Of a DNA stretch of 35,872 nucleotides, positions 24,271-32,439 are shown piece by piece. The notes under the pieces are model-generated. The model worked only from the letters and a program-made list of their open reading frames with translations, did not search any database and was not told the DNA's origin. The DNA is from JANXUC01 sp043749225 (GTDB lineage Bacteria > Acidobacteriota > Terriglobia > Terriglobales > Acidobacteriaceae): NCBI GenBank assembly GCA_043749225.1, contig JAYVEP010000087.1, positions 1 to 35,872 of the forward strand, read 5' to 3'. Within the stretch, counting starts at the first letter, position 1. The number at the start of each line of letters is the position of its first letter. A program made the translations under genes and the position numbers.

Positions 24271-24681
24271 TTAAGTTGCCTCGCCAGCGCTACGAACTTC
24301 GATGCAGTCGCCAACCGCCGTGCCGGTTGCCGCAATGGTCCCAGCGGGGAACTCCAGCACTGTCTTAGTGTTCCAGCGCACGGGAGCGAAGCGCCAAGGC
24401 TGCAACTGCTCTTCCAAGTGTACGACGGTGTTTTCAGCGCTCAGGTACAGAACGTCAATCGGGAAGCCCATGCCGAGGGTGTGTACCCCATGGCAGGGAA
24501 CGATCCAGAGACCTCTTCCTTGCACAAAATCCCGAGCGCCAATTAGACCGCGAAAACGGGTCCAATGAGTATCGGCAATGCGTAAGTCATTGGCCAGGCT
24601 GACTTTGCGAGTTACATTCCAGGCGCAGGATGCGTGGGCAGAAGTTGGTTGGAGGCTGGACGGCAGGGGACCTGACATCAT
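24271..24681 (-). CDS. DUF192 protein
   Basis: A 136-aa member of DUF192 (PF02643): LANDLRIADTHWTRFRGLIGARDF, then GLWIVPCHGVHTLGMGFPIDVLYLSAENTVV and VLEFPAGTIAATGTAVGD, the usual beta-rich fold with the conserved G-(I/L)-hTxGMxFPID. The family normally carries an export signal; the N-terminus here (MMSGPLPSSLQPTSAHASCAW) is short and weakly hydrophobic, so location is uncertain. It directly follows tadC (46 bp) on the same strand, and so may be part of the Tad unit. The biochemical function is unknown. Confidence 0.88.
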   Translation of the reverse strand: MMSGPLPSSLQPTSAHASCAWNVTRKVSLANDLRIADTHWTRFRGLIGARDFVQGRGLWIVPCHGVHTLGMGFPIDVLYLSAENTVVHLEEQLQPWRFAPVRWNTKTVLEFPAGTIAATGTAVGDCIEVRSAGEAT

Positions 24682-24727
24682 GAATTCCCAATCAAACTCG
24701 AAGTAGCGGCGATTGACACGTCCGGAA

Positions 24728-25633
24728 TCAATGGGTTGTCGAGAACACCGTCCGTACCAACTGAATCACGGCTGGACCTAGGGTAACAAAAATCACCGAG
24801 GGGAGGACAAAGATGACCAGTGGGGGAACCAACTTAATTGTAGTCTTGGCAGCCTGCTCTTCGGCGCGCTGGCGCCGTTCCGTGCGCAACGAGTCGGAAT
24901 GCACGCGCAGAGCCTGGGCGACGCTGGTACCGAAGCGGTCGGTCTGAATCAGCACCGAAACCAGGGAGCGAACGTCATCGACGCCCGTGCGTTGCGCAAA
25001 GTTGCGCATTGCCTCGGTACGGGGCTTGCCGGCGCGCATTTCCAGGTTGACCAGGCGGATTTCTTCGCTCAGTTCGGGATGCGCGTGCTGTAAGTCCTCC
25101 GCAACACGCATGAACGCCTGATCCAGGCCCAAGCCGGCTTCCACGCAGATGACGGTCAGATCGAGCGCGTCGGGCAGCCCGATGCGAATTCGCATCTGGC
25201 GCTTGGCAATGGCGCGCTTCAGCAGGAAGCGCGGAAGAAAGAATCCAAGTAGGGGGCCTCCCAGTAGCAGAAGCGGGGAAGTGATGCCAATGCCGGACAG
25301 CAGGCAAATAACAAACCCAAGCAGCGCGCCGAAGACGCGCAGCCCGGTGTAAATCGTCATGGCCTTCGATTCGCGGTAACCAGCCTGCATCAGCAGCAGG
25401 CGCGTACTGGTCGCCCGGTGCGCCGAAAGCGGCATGGCCTTGCTGAGAGGATCAAGAGCCTGCTCAACGCGTTCGCGGAACTGCGTCTTTTCCTCCGCCC
25501 GGCGAGAGGCATCGCCTCCCAGCGAACGCAGGCGTTCTCCCAATACGGAAAGTGGCGTGGACGCGGCGGCGCCAAAGAAAAAGATCACCAGAACTACGGT
25601 GACGAACACGATGATGGCGACGACGATTTCCAT
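24728..25633 (-). CDS. tadC: Tad pilus inner-membrane protein TadC
   Basis: A 301-aa type II secretion F-domain protein. Membrane helices: IVVAIIVFVTVVLVIFFFGA at the N-terminus, a pair in the middle (VFGALLGFVICLLSGIGITSPLLLLGGPLLGFF), and one at the C-terminus (LVPPLVIFVLPSVIFVTLGPAVI). The GSPII_F core is clear: LPDALDLTVICVEAGLGLDQAFMRVAED and AQRTGVDDVRSLVSVLIQTDRFGTSVAQALRVHSD. TadC and TadB form the inner-membrane platform that couples the CpaF ATPase to Flp pilus extrusion. A 138-bp gap with a dispersed repeat separates it from tadB. Confidence 0.93.
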   Translation of the reverse strand: MEIVVAIIVFVTVVLVIFFFGAAASTPLSVLGERLRSLGGDASRRAEEKTQFRERVEQALDPLSKAMPLSAHRATSTRLLLMQAGYRESKAMTIYTGLRVFGALLGFVICLLSGIGITSPLLLLGGPLLGFFLPRFLLKRAIAKRQMRIRIGLPDALDLTVICVEAGLGLDQAFMRVAEDLQHAHPELSEEIRLVNLEMRAGKPRTEAMRNFAQRTGVDDVRSLVSVLIQTDRFGTSVAQALRVHSDSLRTERRQRAEEQAAKTTIKLVPPLVIFVLPSVIFVTLGPAVIQLVRTVFSTTH

Positions 25634-25675
25634 ATTTACCGGATTAGCGGATCGAGCCTAACGAGCACGCCAAGA

Positions 25676-25746
25676 AATAGCAGATTCCTCACGATAAAAC
25701 TGTTCGGAATGACAAACTCCTGGAGTCTTTTCGCACAACCTCTTAA
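25676..25746 (+). repeat. Dispersed repeat, 'CAGATTCCTCACGATAA' family, inside the Tad operon
   Basis: ATAGCAGATTCCTCACGATAA..., then GGAATGACAAACTCC, then TGGAGTCTTTTCGCACAACC. It is the longest copy, matching 14960-15022 across its whole length. It fills the tadB-tadC gap and contains a small palindrome ACTCCTGGAGT. Confidence 0.8.
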
Positions 25747-25771
25747 GACTAATTTCTACACCTGAATCTGA

Positions 25772-26740
25772 TTAAACCTGAATCTGAATGATCTTGCGAA
25801 TCACAAAATAGCCGATCGTTTGTAGCGTAATGCCCCCGGCGATCAGCGCATGACCAATCGGGTCGTGAAAGAGCGGGCTGATGAACCCAGGACTCATAAA
25901 AAACATGATTCCGACGATGGTGGGGGGCAGCATCATCAGGAGGATCATGGTCAGGCGTCCTTGTGCGGTGTAGACGCGAACCTGGCGCATGATTTTGAAG
26001 CGCTCTCGGATCATGTAGGACAGATTATCGAGAATTTCAGCCAGATTGCCGCCGGTTTCACGTTGCAACATGACGGCAGTGACGAAGAATTTCACGTCGA
26101 CCAGTGGCATACGGTCGACAAGATTCATCAAAGCGTCGCGTACGGGCATACCAAATTTTTGTTCTTCGAAGAGTTTCCGAAATTCGGTAGCGACCGGCTC
26201 CGGCAGTTCACCAGAAATCATTTCAATGGCGGTGGTGAAGGCGTGGCCGGCGCGAACGGCGCGGGCTAGCGTGTCAATCGCGTTCGGAAACATCTCTTCA
26301 AATTTACGAAAACGGCGGTTGCGCGTATAAGTAGCGTAAGAGTAAGGGCCCATTAATCCCAGCATCAAACCTGCCCAAGCCATCGGCAGGCTCGGAGCCG
26401 CGACGGCCAAAACAATTGCGCCCAAGACTCCGCAGGCAACGGAAAGCAGGAAGAAGTTTCCAACGCGGGTGTCGATGCCGGCTTGATCCAGCAACTTCTG
26501 GACCAGGGACGCGCGTTCGGAGCGTCGCAGCAGAGTGTCAAACGCCGGAATTTTGCTGAGCATTTCATCGCGGAGCAATTCCAGGTTGTCGGTGGCGCTT
26601 GCGGTATCGACGCCTTGCGATTCACCCAGGCGTTCGCGCAAGACGCGGGCCTTGGCGTTGCGTTCCTCGAGCCAGGCGCCAGCGAGAAAGATGGCCAGAG
26701 CCGTCAGAACAAATACGAGAAGTGCGAAAACGATCGCCAT
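25772..26740 (-). CDS. tadB: Tad pilus inner-membrane protein TadB
   Basis: A 322-aa GSPII_F-domain protein, paralogous to TadC. N-terminal helix AIVFALLVFVLTALAIFLAGAW, a central pair (FFLLSVACGVLGAIVLAVAA and LPMAWAGLMLGLMGPYSYATY) and a C-terminal segment (MILLMMLPPTIVGIMFFMS). F-domain signature: FPNAIDTLARAVRAGHAFTTAIEMISGELPEPVATEFRKL and FFVTAVMLQRETGGNLAEILDNLSYMIRER. It is 21 bp after cpaF, so co-transcribed. Confidence 0.94.
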   Translation of the reverse strand: MAIVFALLVFVLTALAIFLAGAWLEERNAKARVLRERLGESQGVDTASATDNLELLRDEMLSKIPAFDTLLRRSERASLVQKLLDQAGIDTRVGNFFLLSVACGVLGAIVLAVAAPSLPMAWAGLMLGLMGPYSYATYTRNRRFRKFEEMFPNAIDTLARAVRAGHAFTTAIEMISGELPEPVATEFRKLFEEQKFGMPVRDALMNLVDRMPLVDVKFFVTAVMLQRETGGNLAEILDNLSYMIRERFKIMRQVRVYTAQGRLTMILLMMLPPTIVGIMFFMSPGFISPLFHDPIGHALIAGGITLQTIGYFVIRKIIQIQV

Positions 26741-26761
26741 GAGGATTGTGCGGGCGAGCCG

Positions 26762-28057
26762 CTAGACCTCCATCCGCGCTTCGAACAAGCCTGGCCGCAG
26801 GCGGAATCCCGCCATCGCCAGACGGTCGGTGAAGGTGGGGCGGTGGCCAGTGGCGCGGAAGGAGCCGAGAATACGTCCATCCTGATCCATGCCCTGGCGC
26901 TCAAATACGAAAATATCCTGCATGCTGATCTGGTCGCCGTCCATCCCGGTGATTTCGGAAACCGTCATGACGCGTCGGGTTCCATCGGAGAGGCGGGCTA
27001 CCTGCACCACGGCGTGAATAGCCGACACAATCTGGTGGCGCACAGCGCGTTCTGGAATATTCAAATTCGCCATCGAAACCATATTCTCGATACGGGCCAT
27101 GGCGTCGCGCGAGGAATTGGCATGGACAGTTGTGAGCGAGCCTTCATGGCCTGTGTTCATGGCCTGCAACATATCGAAAGCTTCTTCGCCACGGACTTCG
27201 CCGATCACGATGCGGTCGGGACGCATACGCAAACTGTTGATCACAAGCTGGCGTTGACGGACGGCACCCTTGCCTTCGATGTTGGGTGGGCGTGTTTCGA
27301 GGCGGACGACGTGTTCCTGCTTGAGCTGCAATTCCGCAGCATCTTCAATGGTGACGATGCGATCTGTATTTGGAATATAACCGGAAAGAACATTCAGCAG
27401 AGTGGTTTTGCCAGCGCCGGTTCCGCCGGAAATCAACAGGTTCAAACGCCCTTTCACCATCGTCGAAAGCAGTTCGAGCATGGGTTCGGTCAGGCTCTTG
27501 TTCTCCAGCATGTTGCGCGCTGTGATAGGGTCGCGGCCAAAGCGGCGAATGGACAAGCACGGTCCATCGAGAGCCAGAGGGGGGATGATCGCGTTCACGC
27601 GGGAGCCGTCTGCCAAACGCGCGTCCACCATCGGCGACGACTCATCCACGCGACGGCCAACCCGCGACACGATGCGGTCGATGATCTGCATCAAGTGGGC
27701 CGTGTCTTTGAAGGAAAATGCGGTGGCTTCCAGCCGACCACCGCGCTCCACGTAGACTTTGTCGAAGCGGTTGACCAAAATATCGGAAACGGTGGGGTCT
27801 TTGAGCAGCGGTTCGAGGGGGCCCAGGCCGAAAATCTCATCCAGGATTTCACGCGAGAGGCGCTCACGCTCGGCGAAGCTCAACGGAACGGCTTCACCAC
27901 TGACCACATTGCGGATGAGAACGAGAACTTCTTCGCGTGCGGCATCGCCCGGCGACCGACCTAGTTTTTCCAGGTCAAGCCGGTCGAGAATCTTGCGATG
28001 CAGGTCTGCTTTGACCTGCTGGTATTCGGTCCGCTCAAAGGATCGAATGTCGGGCAT
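26762..28057 (-). CDS. cpaF: Tad pilus assembly ATPase CpaF/TadA
   Basis: A 431-aa type II/IV secretion hexameric ATPase that powers Flp pilus assembly. N-terminal domain (FERTEYQQVKADLHRKILDRLDLEKLG), then the AAA-like core: Walker A LLISGGTGAGKTTLLNVLSG, Asp box around IVTIEDAAELQL, Walker B region RIVIGEVRGEEAFDMLQAMNTGHEGSLTTVHANS with the His-box histidines. ATG 28057 is set by AGGAG 6-7 nt upstream; an in-frame ATG at 28099 would start in a dispersed repeat. It is preceded by two dispersed repeats in the 190-bp gap after cpaE. Confidence 0.96.
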   Translation of the reverse strand: MPDIRSFERTEYQQVKADLHRKILDRLDLEKLGRSPGDAAREEVLVLIRNVVSGEAVPLSFAERERLSREILDEIFGLGPLEPLLKDPTVSDILVNRFDKVYVERGGRLEATAFSFKDTAHLMQIIDRIVSRVGRRVDESSPMVDARLADGSRVNAIIPPLALDGPCLSIRRFGRDPITARNMLENKSLTEPMLELLSTMVKGRLNLLISGGTGAGKTTLLNVLSGYIPNTDRIVTIEDAAELQLKQEHVVRLETRPPNIEGKGAVRQRQLVINSLRMRPDRIVIGEVRGEEAFDMLQAMNTGHEGSLTTVHANSSRDAMARIENMVSMANLNIPERAVRHQIVSAIHAVVQVARLSDGTRRVMTVSEITGMDGDQISMQDIFVFERQGMDQDGRILGSFRATGHRPTFTDRLAMAGFRLRPGLFEARMEV

Positions 28058-28091
28058 GAAGACTCCTGAATCTCCGTATGTTTCTCTAAAA

Positions 28092-28131
28092 CTTGTCATT
28101 CCAGAGGGCTTCCGCCCTGAGGAATCTGCTG
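28092..28131. repeat. Dispersed repeat, inverted GGAATGACA type
   Basis: CTTGTCATTCCAGAGGGCTT..., then CCGCCCTGAGGAATCTGCTG; a close match to 24222-24258. It lies just upstream of the cpaF Shine-Dalgarno. Confidence 0.7.
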
Positions 28132-28150
28132 CTGTTTGGCTGCCAATGCT

Positions 28151-28214
28151 TTACCTCGGGCGCTAAAGCCCAAGGTGTTGTGTTCTTTGTTGCGGCGCTG
28201 AAGCGCCTTACTAC
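28151..28214 (+). repeat. Bipartite hairpin repeat (CTAAAG ... CTGAAG), copy 4
   Basis: TTACCTCGGGCGCTAAAGCCC, then TTGCGGCGCTGAAGCGCC and CTACC. Same order as the 9463 copy. It sits between cpaE and cpaF inside the Tad operon. Confidence 0.7.
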
Positions 28215-28247
28215 CTAAATTCACACTACCCTAGACGCTACAAAACC

Positions 28248-29429
28248 CTAGATGTTCCTGAACATGGACCGGGCAGAGCGCTTAGATACATCATCGTATT
28301 CCGTGAGGGTGCTGGCAAGTCCCGAGAAGGCACGGGCCACTTCGGAACTTCCGTGCCGCATGGCCGGACTGCCTCGGTCAATCCCCGCCGAAATCGCAAA
28401 ATAGTGGTTGGGAATCTTCCAGAGCAGTTTGGCTCCGACGGCCGATTCGGTGTCGTGGTCCTCAAAACCCGGTACTTTGCGGAAGCGGTTCAGGACCAGC
28501 CCCATCCGTTCCCGGCCACCGGTTTCGCTAAGGTATTGCACCATGCGCGCGGCGCTCCAGAGCGACGCTACATCAGCTTGCGCCACCAGCAAAACCGTTT
28601 CCGAGAGGCTACAAACCAGCCGGGCCGTTGCATCCATGCGAGTCGAAAGATCGACCACGATGTACTGATAATGGCCGACCAGCATGTCGAAAAGACGTGC
28701 CAGTTCGGAATTTGAAGTCTCCGCAGCGGGCATGGTAGCCCCTGCCAGGAGGTGCAGGCCCTTATCCTGCTGGGTCATAAAGCTCTCCAGCAGAGAGCTG
28801 TCGAGGCGGTGCAGGTTACGCAGGGCATCGGCCACATTGAACTGCGGTTTGGCGTTGAGATGGAGTGCGGCATGCCCTAGAGGGGCCAAGTCGATCAGGG
28901 CGGTACCCCCGAGCGAGCCCTGCAAGGCCAAGGCGAGGTTCACTGCGGTGGTGGTTGCTCCGCTACCGCCCTTGGCGTTAATGACGGCAAACACCTTGCC
29001 ACGCTTACCGGCGTCGCTGCGCGTCTTGCGCTGGGCCGACGTGAGGCGAACGAAGGCTTCCAGCAATTCCGTGGTTGTGGTCGGGCGCTCGATGAATTCC
29101 CGTGCTCCGGCCCGCATGGCGCTCACAATCAGATGAGGTTGCGAGATTGGGCCGAAGGCAAAAACGGGGGTTTCCGGCATTTCCTGCCGCAGCAACTCAA
29201 TGGCGTGTAGAGAGGAGGAAGGATCGTCTCGCGGAATATCCACCAGGACTACATCGGGGGCGATGGTGGTTACGCGGCGCAGAGCGGGATCCGTGGACGC
29301 TACGGGGAAGTGGGCTCCCGCGTAATTGCAGCGGGCCACACTGGTTCCGTCAACGAGCACCTGCAATACGGCGCGTTGTTCGTTGTCGGTCGCCAGAATG
29401 ACGACGGAAAGCTCCGGCATGGCTACCAC
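28248..29429 (-). CDS. cpaE: Tad pilus protein CpaE/TadZ (ParA/MinD-like)
   Basis: A 393-aa protein. The N-terminal about 135 residues form an atypical receiver-like domain (LSVVILATDNEQRAVLQVLVDG ... DVVLVDIPRDD ... FAFGPISQPHLIVSAMRAGAREFIERP). Residues about 145-380 are a ParA/MinD-type ATPase domain with a deviant P-loop INAKGGSGATTTAVNLALAL; the first Lys is kept but the classical GKT Lys is Ala, as in several CpaE/TadZ proteins, so ATP hydrolysis may be weak. CpaE/TadZ localises the Tad machinery at the pole. GTG 29429 has AGGAG close by; ATG 29420 is an alternative. It is 11 bp after cpaC. Confidence 0.92.
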   Translation of the reverse strand: MVAMPELSVVILATDNEQRAVLQVLVDGTSVARCNYAGAHFPVASTDPALRRVTTIAPDVVLVDIPRDDPSSSLHAIELLRQEMPETPVFAFGPISQPHLIVSAMRAGAREFIERPTTTTELLEAFVRLTSAQRKTRSDAGKRGKVFAVINAKGGSGATTTAVNLALALQGSLGGTALIDLAPLGHAALHLNAKPQFNVADALRNLHRLDSSLLESFMTQQDKGLHLLAGATMPAAETSNSELARLFDMLVGHYQYIVVDLSTRMDATARLVCSLSETVLLVAQADVASLWSAARMVQYLSETGGRERMGLVLNRFRKVPGFEDHDTESAVGAKLLWKIPNHYFAISAGIDRGSPAMRHGSSEVARAFSGLASTLTEYDDVSKRSARSMFRNI

Positions 29430-29440
29430 AGCACTCCTCG

Positions 29441-30883
29441 CTACTTGTTGACATTTTCCGGGGCTTTGGCACCCGCTTTGCCATCGAACGTTTTCTGGTT
29501 CAGGAACGGTTCCGGGGTGGTCGGCAGCGGTACCGCTCCCGTGATGGGTGAGACACGCCGTGCTGTTACCAAAACCACCAATTCAGAATTATTGCGCTGC
29601 ACACTCCTGCTGCGGAAAAAATTTCCGAGTATTGGTATGTCCCCGAGACCGGGAACCTTGTTCACCAGGCGGGTGACTCGATTGTCGATCAAACCAGCGA
29701 TCACAAAGCTCTGTCCATCCTGCAATTCCAGCTCGGTTTCGGACTTCCGTGTGCTGAGTGCCGGGATGGTCGTTCCCCCCACCGTCACGCTGTTGGCAAA
29801 GTCCAGAGTGCTCACTTCCGGAGCGACGTGGAGATGGATTAGCCCAGCTGGTGTAATCACCGGAGTGAATTTAAGATGTACGCCAAATTCCTTGAATTGG
29901 ATGGTGACGGTGTTCTGCCCGTTGCTGGGCTGCACGACGGGGAAGGGAAATTCTCCGCCTGCCAGGAAACTGGCTTCCTTCCCGTTGACAGCGATGAGGT
30001 TGGGTTCGGCAAGAATTTGGAGCAGGTTCTTCGCCTGGAGGGCCCGAACGACCGCGCCTAACTTGATTTCCGGGCTGAAGAGGAACAGGTTCAGGAGGTC
30101 GCTGACCGTTGCGGTGCCGCTGGCGGTATTCGAAATATCCGACAGCTTGGTAGAACCGAATTGTCCGGTAGTGACATTGCCAAGCAGGTTGCCTGCGCCG
30201 GTGGAAAGAATATTGATGCCAATCTGATGCAGTGCGGTGCGGTCTACTTCAGCAAACTTCACTTCCAGCAGGACTTCCTGAGCGCCGACAGGACCGTAGG
30301 TCAGTACGTTGACGACACTCTTGGTATACGCTTCGCCGATCAATCCAGCGCGCTTGGCGATGTCCTCGGTGGAAACATGACCGTTGAGCACCATGGCGTT
30401 GCGCGATGGGCTCACGGTGATTTGCTCGTCCGGGAAAATGCGATGAATTTCCTCGGCAGCAGCCGTTACGTCTACATCGACTCGCAAATCGAAGCTGCGG
30501 GAGCGCTCGGCTTCATCCCAAATAAGTAGGGAAACTTCTCCCGGAGCGCGACCGTGGACCAGCACCTGGGTTGGCGTTACAACTAGCGCGTCGGCGACCA
30601 GCGGATCTGTGACGGAGATGCGTTTCAAGCGTTCGCTCGTGTTAATGAGCAGAGATTTTCCGACCATGACCCGCAACGGCGCCGATCCTTGCGGCTCGGC
30701 CGAAGCGGAGGCGGGCGACGGTACTGTGGTGGACGGCGCGCCTTGCGCGTCGACGGAAGTGGTGGTTGCCGGCAGAGTCGCCGCCGGAGGTTGGGACGGC
30801 GCGGCTGTCTGCGCCCAAGCGGACAAATTGAGTAGCCCCGCGAGGAACAGGCTCCTCACCACCAACCCGATGCCATGATGCAT
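29441..30883 (-). CDS. cpaC: Tad pilus outer-membrane secretin CpaC/RcpA
   Basis: 480 aa from ATG 30883. Signal peptide MHHGIGLVVRSLFLAGLLNLSAWA. N-terminal pilus/BON-like domain (SLLINTSERLKRISVTDPLVADALVVTPTQVLVHGRAPGEVSLLIWDEA and AEEIHRIFPDEQITVSPSRNAMVLNGHV). C-terminal secretin domain: VLLEVKFAEVDRTALHQIGIN, LLQILAEPNLIAVNGKEASFLAGGEFPFPVV, then TPVITPAGLIHLHVAPEVS and QDGQSFVIAGLIDN, with ILGNFFRSRSVQRNNSELVVLVTARRV at the end. It should form the outer-membrane ring for the Flp pilus. The TTG at 30907 lies upstream, in frame, but ATG 30883 starts the signal peptide. Confidence 0.95.
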   Translation of the reverse strand: MHHGIGLVVRSLFLAGLLNLSAWAQTAAPSQPPAATLPATTTSVDAQGAPSTTVPSPASASAEPQGSAPLRVMVGKSLLINTSERLKRISVTDPLVADALVVTPTQVLVHGRAPGEVSLLIWDEAERSRSFDLRVDVDVTAAAEEIHRIFPDEQITVSPSRNAMVLNGHVSTEDIAKRAGLIGEAYTKSVVNVLTYGPVGAQEVLLEVKFAEVDRTALHQIGINILSTGAGNLLGNVTTGQFGSTKLSDISNTASGTATVSDLLNLFLFSPEIKLGAVVRALQAKNLLQILAEPNLIAVNGKEASFLAGGEFPFPVVQPSNGQNTVTIQFKEFGVHLKFTPVITPAGLIHLHVAPEVSTLDFANSVTVGGTTIPALSTRKSETELELQDGQSFVIAGLIDNRVTRLVNKVPGLGDIPILGNFFRSRSVQRNNSELVVLVTARRVSPITGAVPLPTTPEPFLNQKTFDGKAGAKAPENVNK

Positions 30884-30987
30884 GTCGCGTTTTTCTCCAG
30901 TGGTCAAGACGGTGCGGCTTGCAGCTTGCAGAAATCTCGCCGTCCGGTATATTAGCTCGAATTCCTGTCGGCCAGAACTTCAACTAC

Positions 30988-31836
30988 CTAAAATTTTGTG
31001 TTCGAGACGTCGTGACCGCGAATTACTTCTACCGAGTAAGGCTGATTCACCACGGGTGCCACTGTCATCTTGGACTTGGTGTGAGATTTGATCACCACAG
31101 GACGAGGGATTTCGGTGCCACGATACAGGGTGGCGCTTCGGACCGCATTGAGATTCTGCTGCGAGGAGTCTAGAGGATTCCTCAACGCTAACTGAATCTT
31201 GCCTTCCGAGGCAGCTAAGGTCAGCTTCTGTGCGTCATCCGGCGATACTGCCAGCGTGATCACCGGGAAAGCCTGGGAATCTCCCATCATTCCAGACAGG
31301 CCAGACGATGTTGTTTCTAAACGCTGTCCGGCGGCCAGCACCTTAATATCTTCCAGCACTGTGGTGGTAACAGGTTGTCCGCCGTCGCCTGGTGTGCCCG
31401 TCAGCAATACATCCACATGCGTACCAGGAACCGCAAAGTTCGCTACCGCGACCACGTCGTTTACGCGTACCGAAACTGCACGCATTCCCGCTGGGATTAG
31501 CGAAGGCAAGCCAGCCTTGCTTCCCTCTGCCGCAAGCTTGTTGGAGAGCAGGAATTCACCTTTAGAGATTGGCAGGATTGCTCCGCGGCCCACGACTCTG
31601 CTCTTGCTGGAGAAAACGCCGCCCGGGAGTTCGCCAGCGGGGAAGCGCACGATCTTCAAGTCCGCATCGCCCAGCAATGTGCCCACCTGAATGTCCTTGG
31701 CTGCCACAACCACATCTGCGCCGGGCTGATTGTTGGCGACCGATCGGGACTGCAGGTTGCGGTAGACCGACGTGGCCAACAAGCCACCTAGTACTAGCGC
31801 AACCAATCCGACAATAAACAATCGCGAACGGCTCAT
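30988..31836 (-). CDS. cpaB: Tad pilus protein CpaB/RcpC
   Basis: A 282-aa protein: one N-terminal membrane helix (SRLFIVGLVALVLGGLLATSVY), then an SAF domain (VVVAAKDIQVGTLLGDADLKIVRFPAGELPGG) and the RcpC C-terminal region (AGMRAVSVRVNDVVAVANFAVPGTHVDVLLTG ... VITLAVSPDDAQKLTLAASEGKIQLALRN). CpaB is a periplasmic component, possibly binding peptidoglycan through SAF and aiding secretin function. Start supported by AAGGAG 5-9 nt upstream. A terminator-like hairpin lies between it and flp. Confidence 0.95.
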   Translation of the reverse strand: MSRSRLFIVGLVALVLGGLLATSVYRNLQSRSVANNQPGADVVVAAKDIQVGTLLGDADLKIVRFPAGELPGGVFSSKSRVVGRGAILPISKGEFLLSNKLAAEGSKAGLPSLIPAGMRAVSVRVNDVVAVANFAVPGTHVDVLLTGTPGDGGQPVTTTVLEDIKVLAAGQRLETTSSGLSGMMGDSQAFPVITLAVSPDDAQKLTLAASEGKIQLALRNPLDSSQQNLNAVRSATLYRGTEIPRPVVIKSHTKSKMTVAPVVNQPYSVEVIRGHDVSNTKF

Positions 31837-31913
31837 CGCGCTCCTTCTCAGCTACTTACGAATACATTACCAAGCTATACATTGCAAAGCTGTTCGGCCC
31901 AAATTCAGGGCAA

Positions 31914-31932
31914 AACCATCGCTCCGATGGTT
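31914..31932 (-). terminator. Terminator-like hairpin between flp and cpaB
   Basis: On the minus strand AACCATCG and CGATGGTT form a perfect 8-bp stem with loop GAG, followed by TTGC (total run GGTTTT). It lies about 91 nt after the flp stop and 78 nt before cpaB. A second, weaker hairpin (CCCCG/CGGGG) lies nearer flp. A partial terminator here would let pilin exceed the machinery in amount. Confidence 0.5.
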
Positions 31933-32023
31933 CGTTCGGCGTTCAGCAAGAACAGGAACGCCGTTCTCCCGAGCCTACTCCTCGGCGGCGAAGTGGGGCA
32001 GTTCCCCGCATGATTCCGGGGTC

Positions 32024-32185
32024 TTATTGAATCGAACTGGCTGCCTGCGAAAACACCGTGTTGGCCTGAGTCCCGATCAAACGAACGGTTCCAATTACGA
32101 TAACTAGAATCACAGCTAACATCACCGCGTATTCGGCGATGTCCTGGCCCTGTTCGTCATTCCAAAACTTACGCAGCACTGACAT
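32024..32185 (-). CDS. flp: Flp-type pilin
   Basis: A 53-aa pre-pilin, the usual Flp size. Leader MSVLRKFWNDEQG, then the processing site G13|QDIAEYAVML with Glu at +5 and Tyr at +6 of the mature protein, the Flp G/xxxxEY hallmark. The hydrophobic helix AVMLAVILVIVIGTVRLIG makes the pilus core; the short tail TQANTVFSQAASSIQ is polar. ATG 32185 has GGGAGAG upstream. It is the first gene of the Tad cluster and should be the most highly expressed. No TadV-type prepilin peptidase gene is in this window. Confidence 0.93.
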   Translation of the reverse strand: MSVLRKFWNDEQGQDIAEYAVMLAVILVIVIGTVRLIGTQANTVFSQAASSIQ

Positions 32186-32439
32186 TGTGGTTCTCTCCCA
32201 GAGTAATTGTGGCGCGCTCTTCCACTTGCGTGGAACGGGGTGACGAATCCCCATCGGTATCGTACCACTGAGAGGGCATGTGGAGAATCGATTCCAGCCG
32301 CTAAATTTTTCAGGAGTGATCGCAAATGAATCCGCCGCAAGCGTTGTGTCCAGGAATCAGCCTTGTTCCAGCTCCGCCTGTGATAGGTTTTTGCTATGCA
32401 AGCTTCAGCGAAGAGAAGGCTACCTGAGTCTGTGAACTA
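32186..32439. other. Divergent intergenic region between flp and GT87 gene
   Basis: A 254-bp spacer that should hold the flp promoter and the promoter of the rightward glycosyltransferase. No clear sigma-70 or sigma-54 promoter could be identified by eye; a TACGAT (-10-like, minus) at about 32257-32262 lacks a -35. Confidence 0.5.

Noticed and set aside
26483..27964. 493-codon open frame on the plus strand
   Set aside because: It lies antisense to cpaF and tadB, both of which have full motif sets. The translation has no recognisable domain.
32186..32439. Sigma-54 promoter for flp
   Set aside because: No GG-N10-GC pair with proper context was found; TGGTACG at about 32260 lacks the -12 element.
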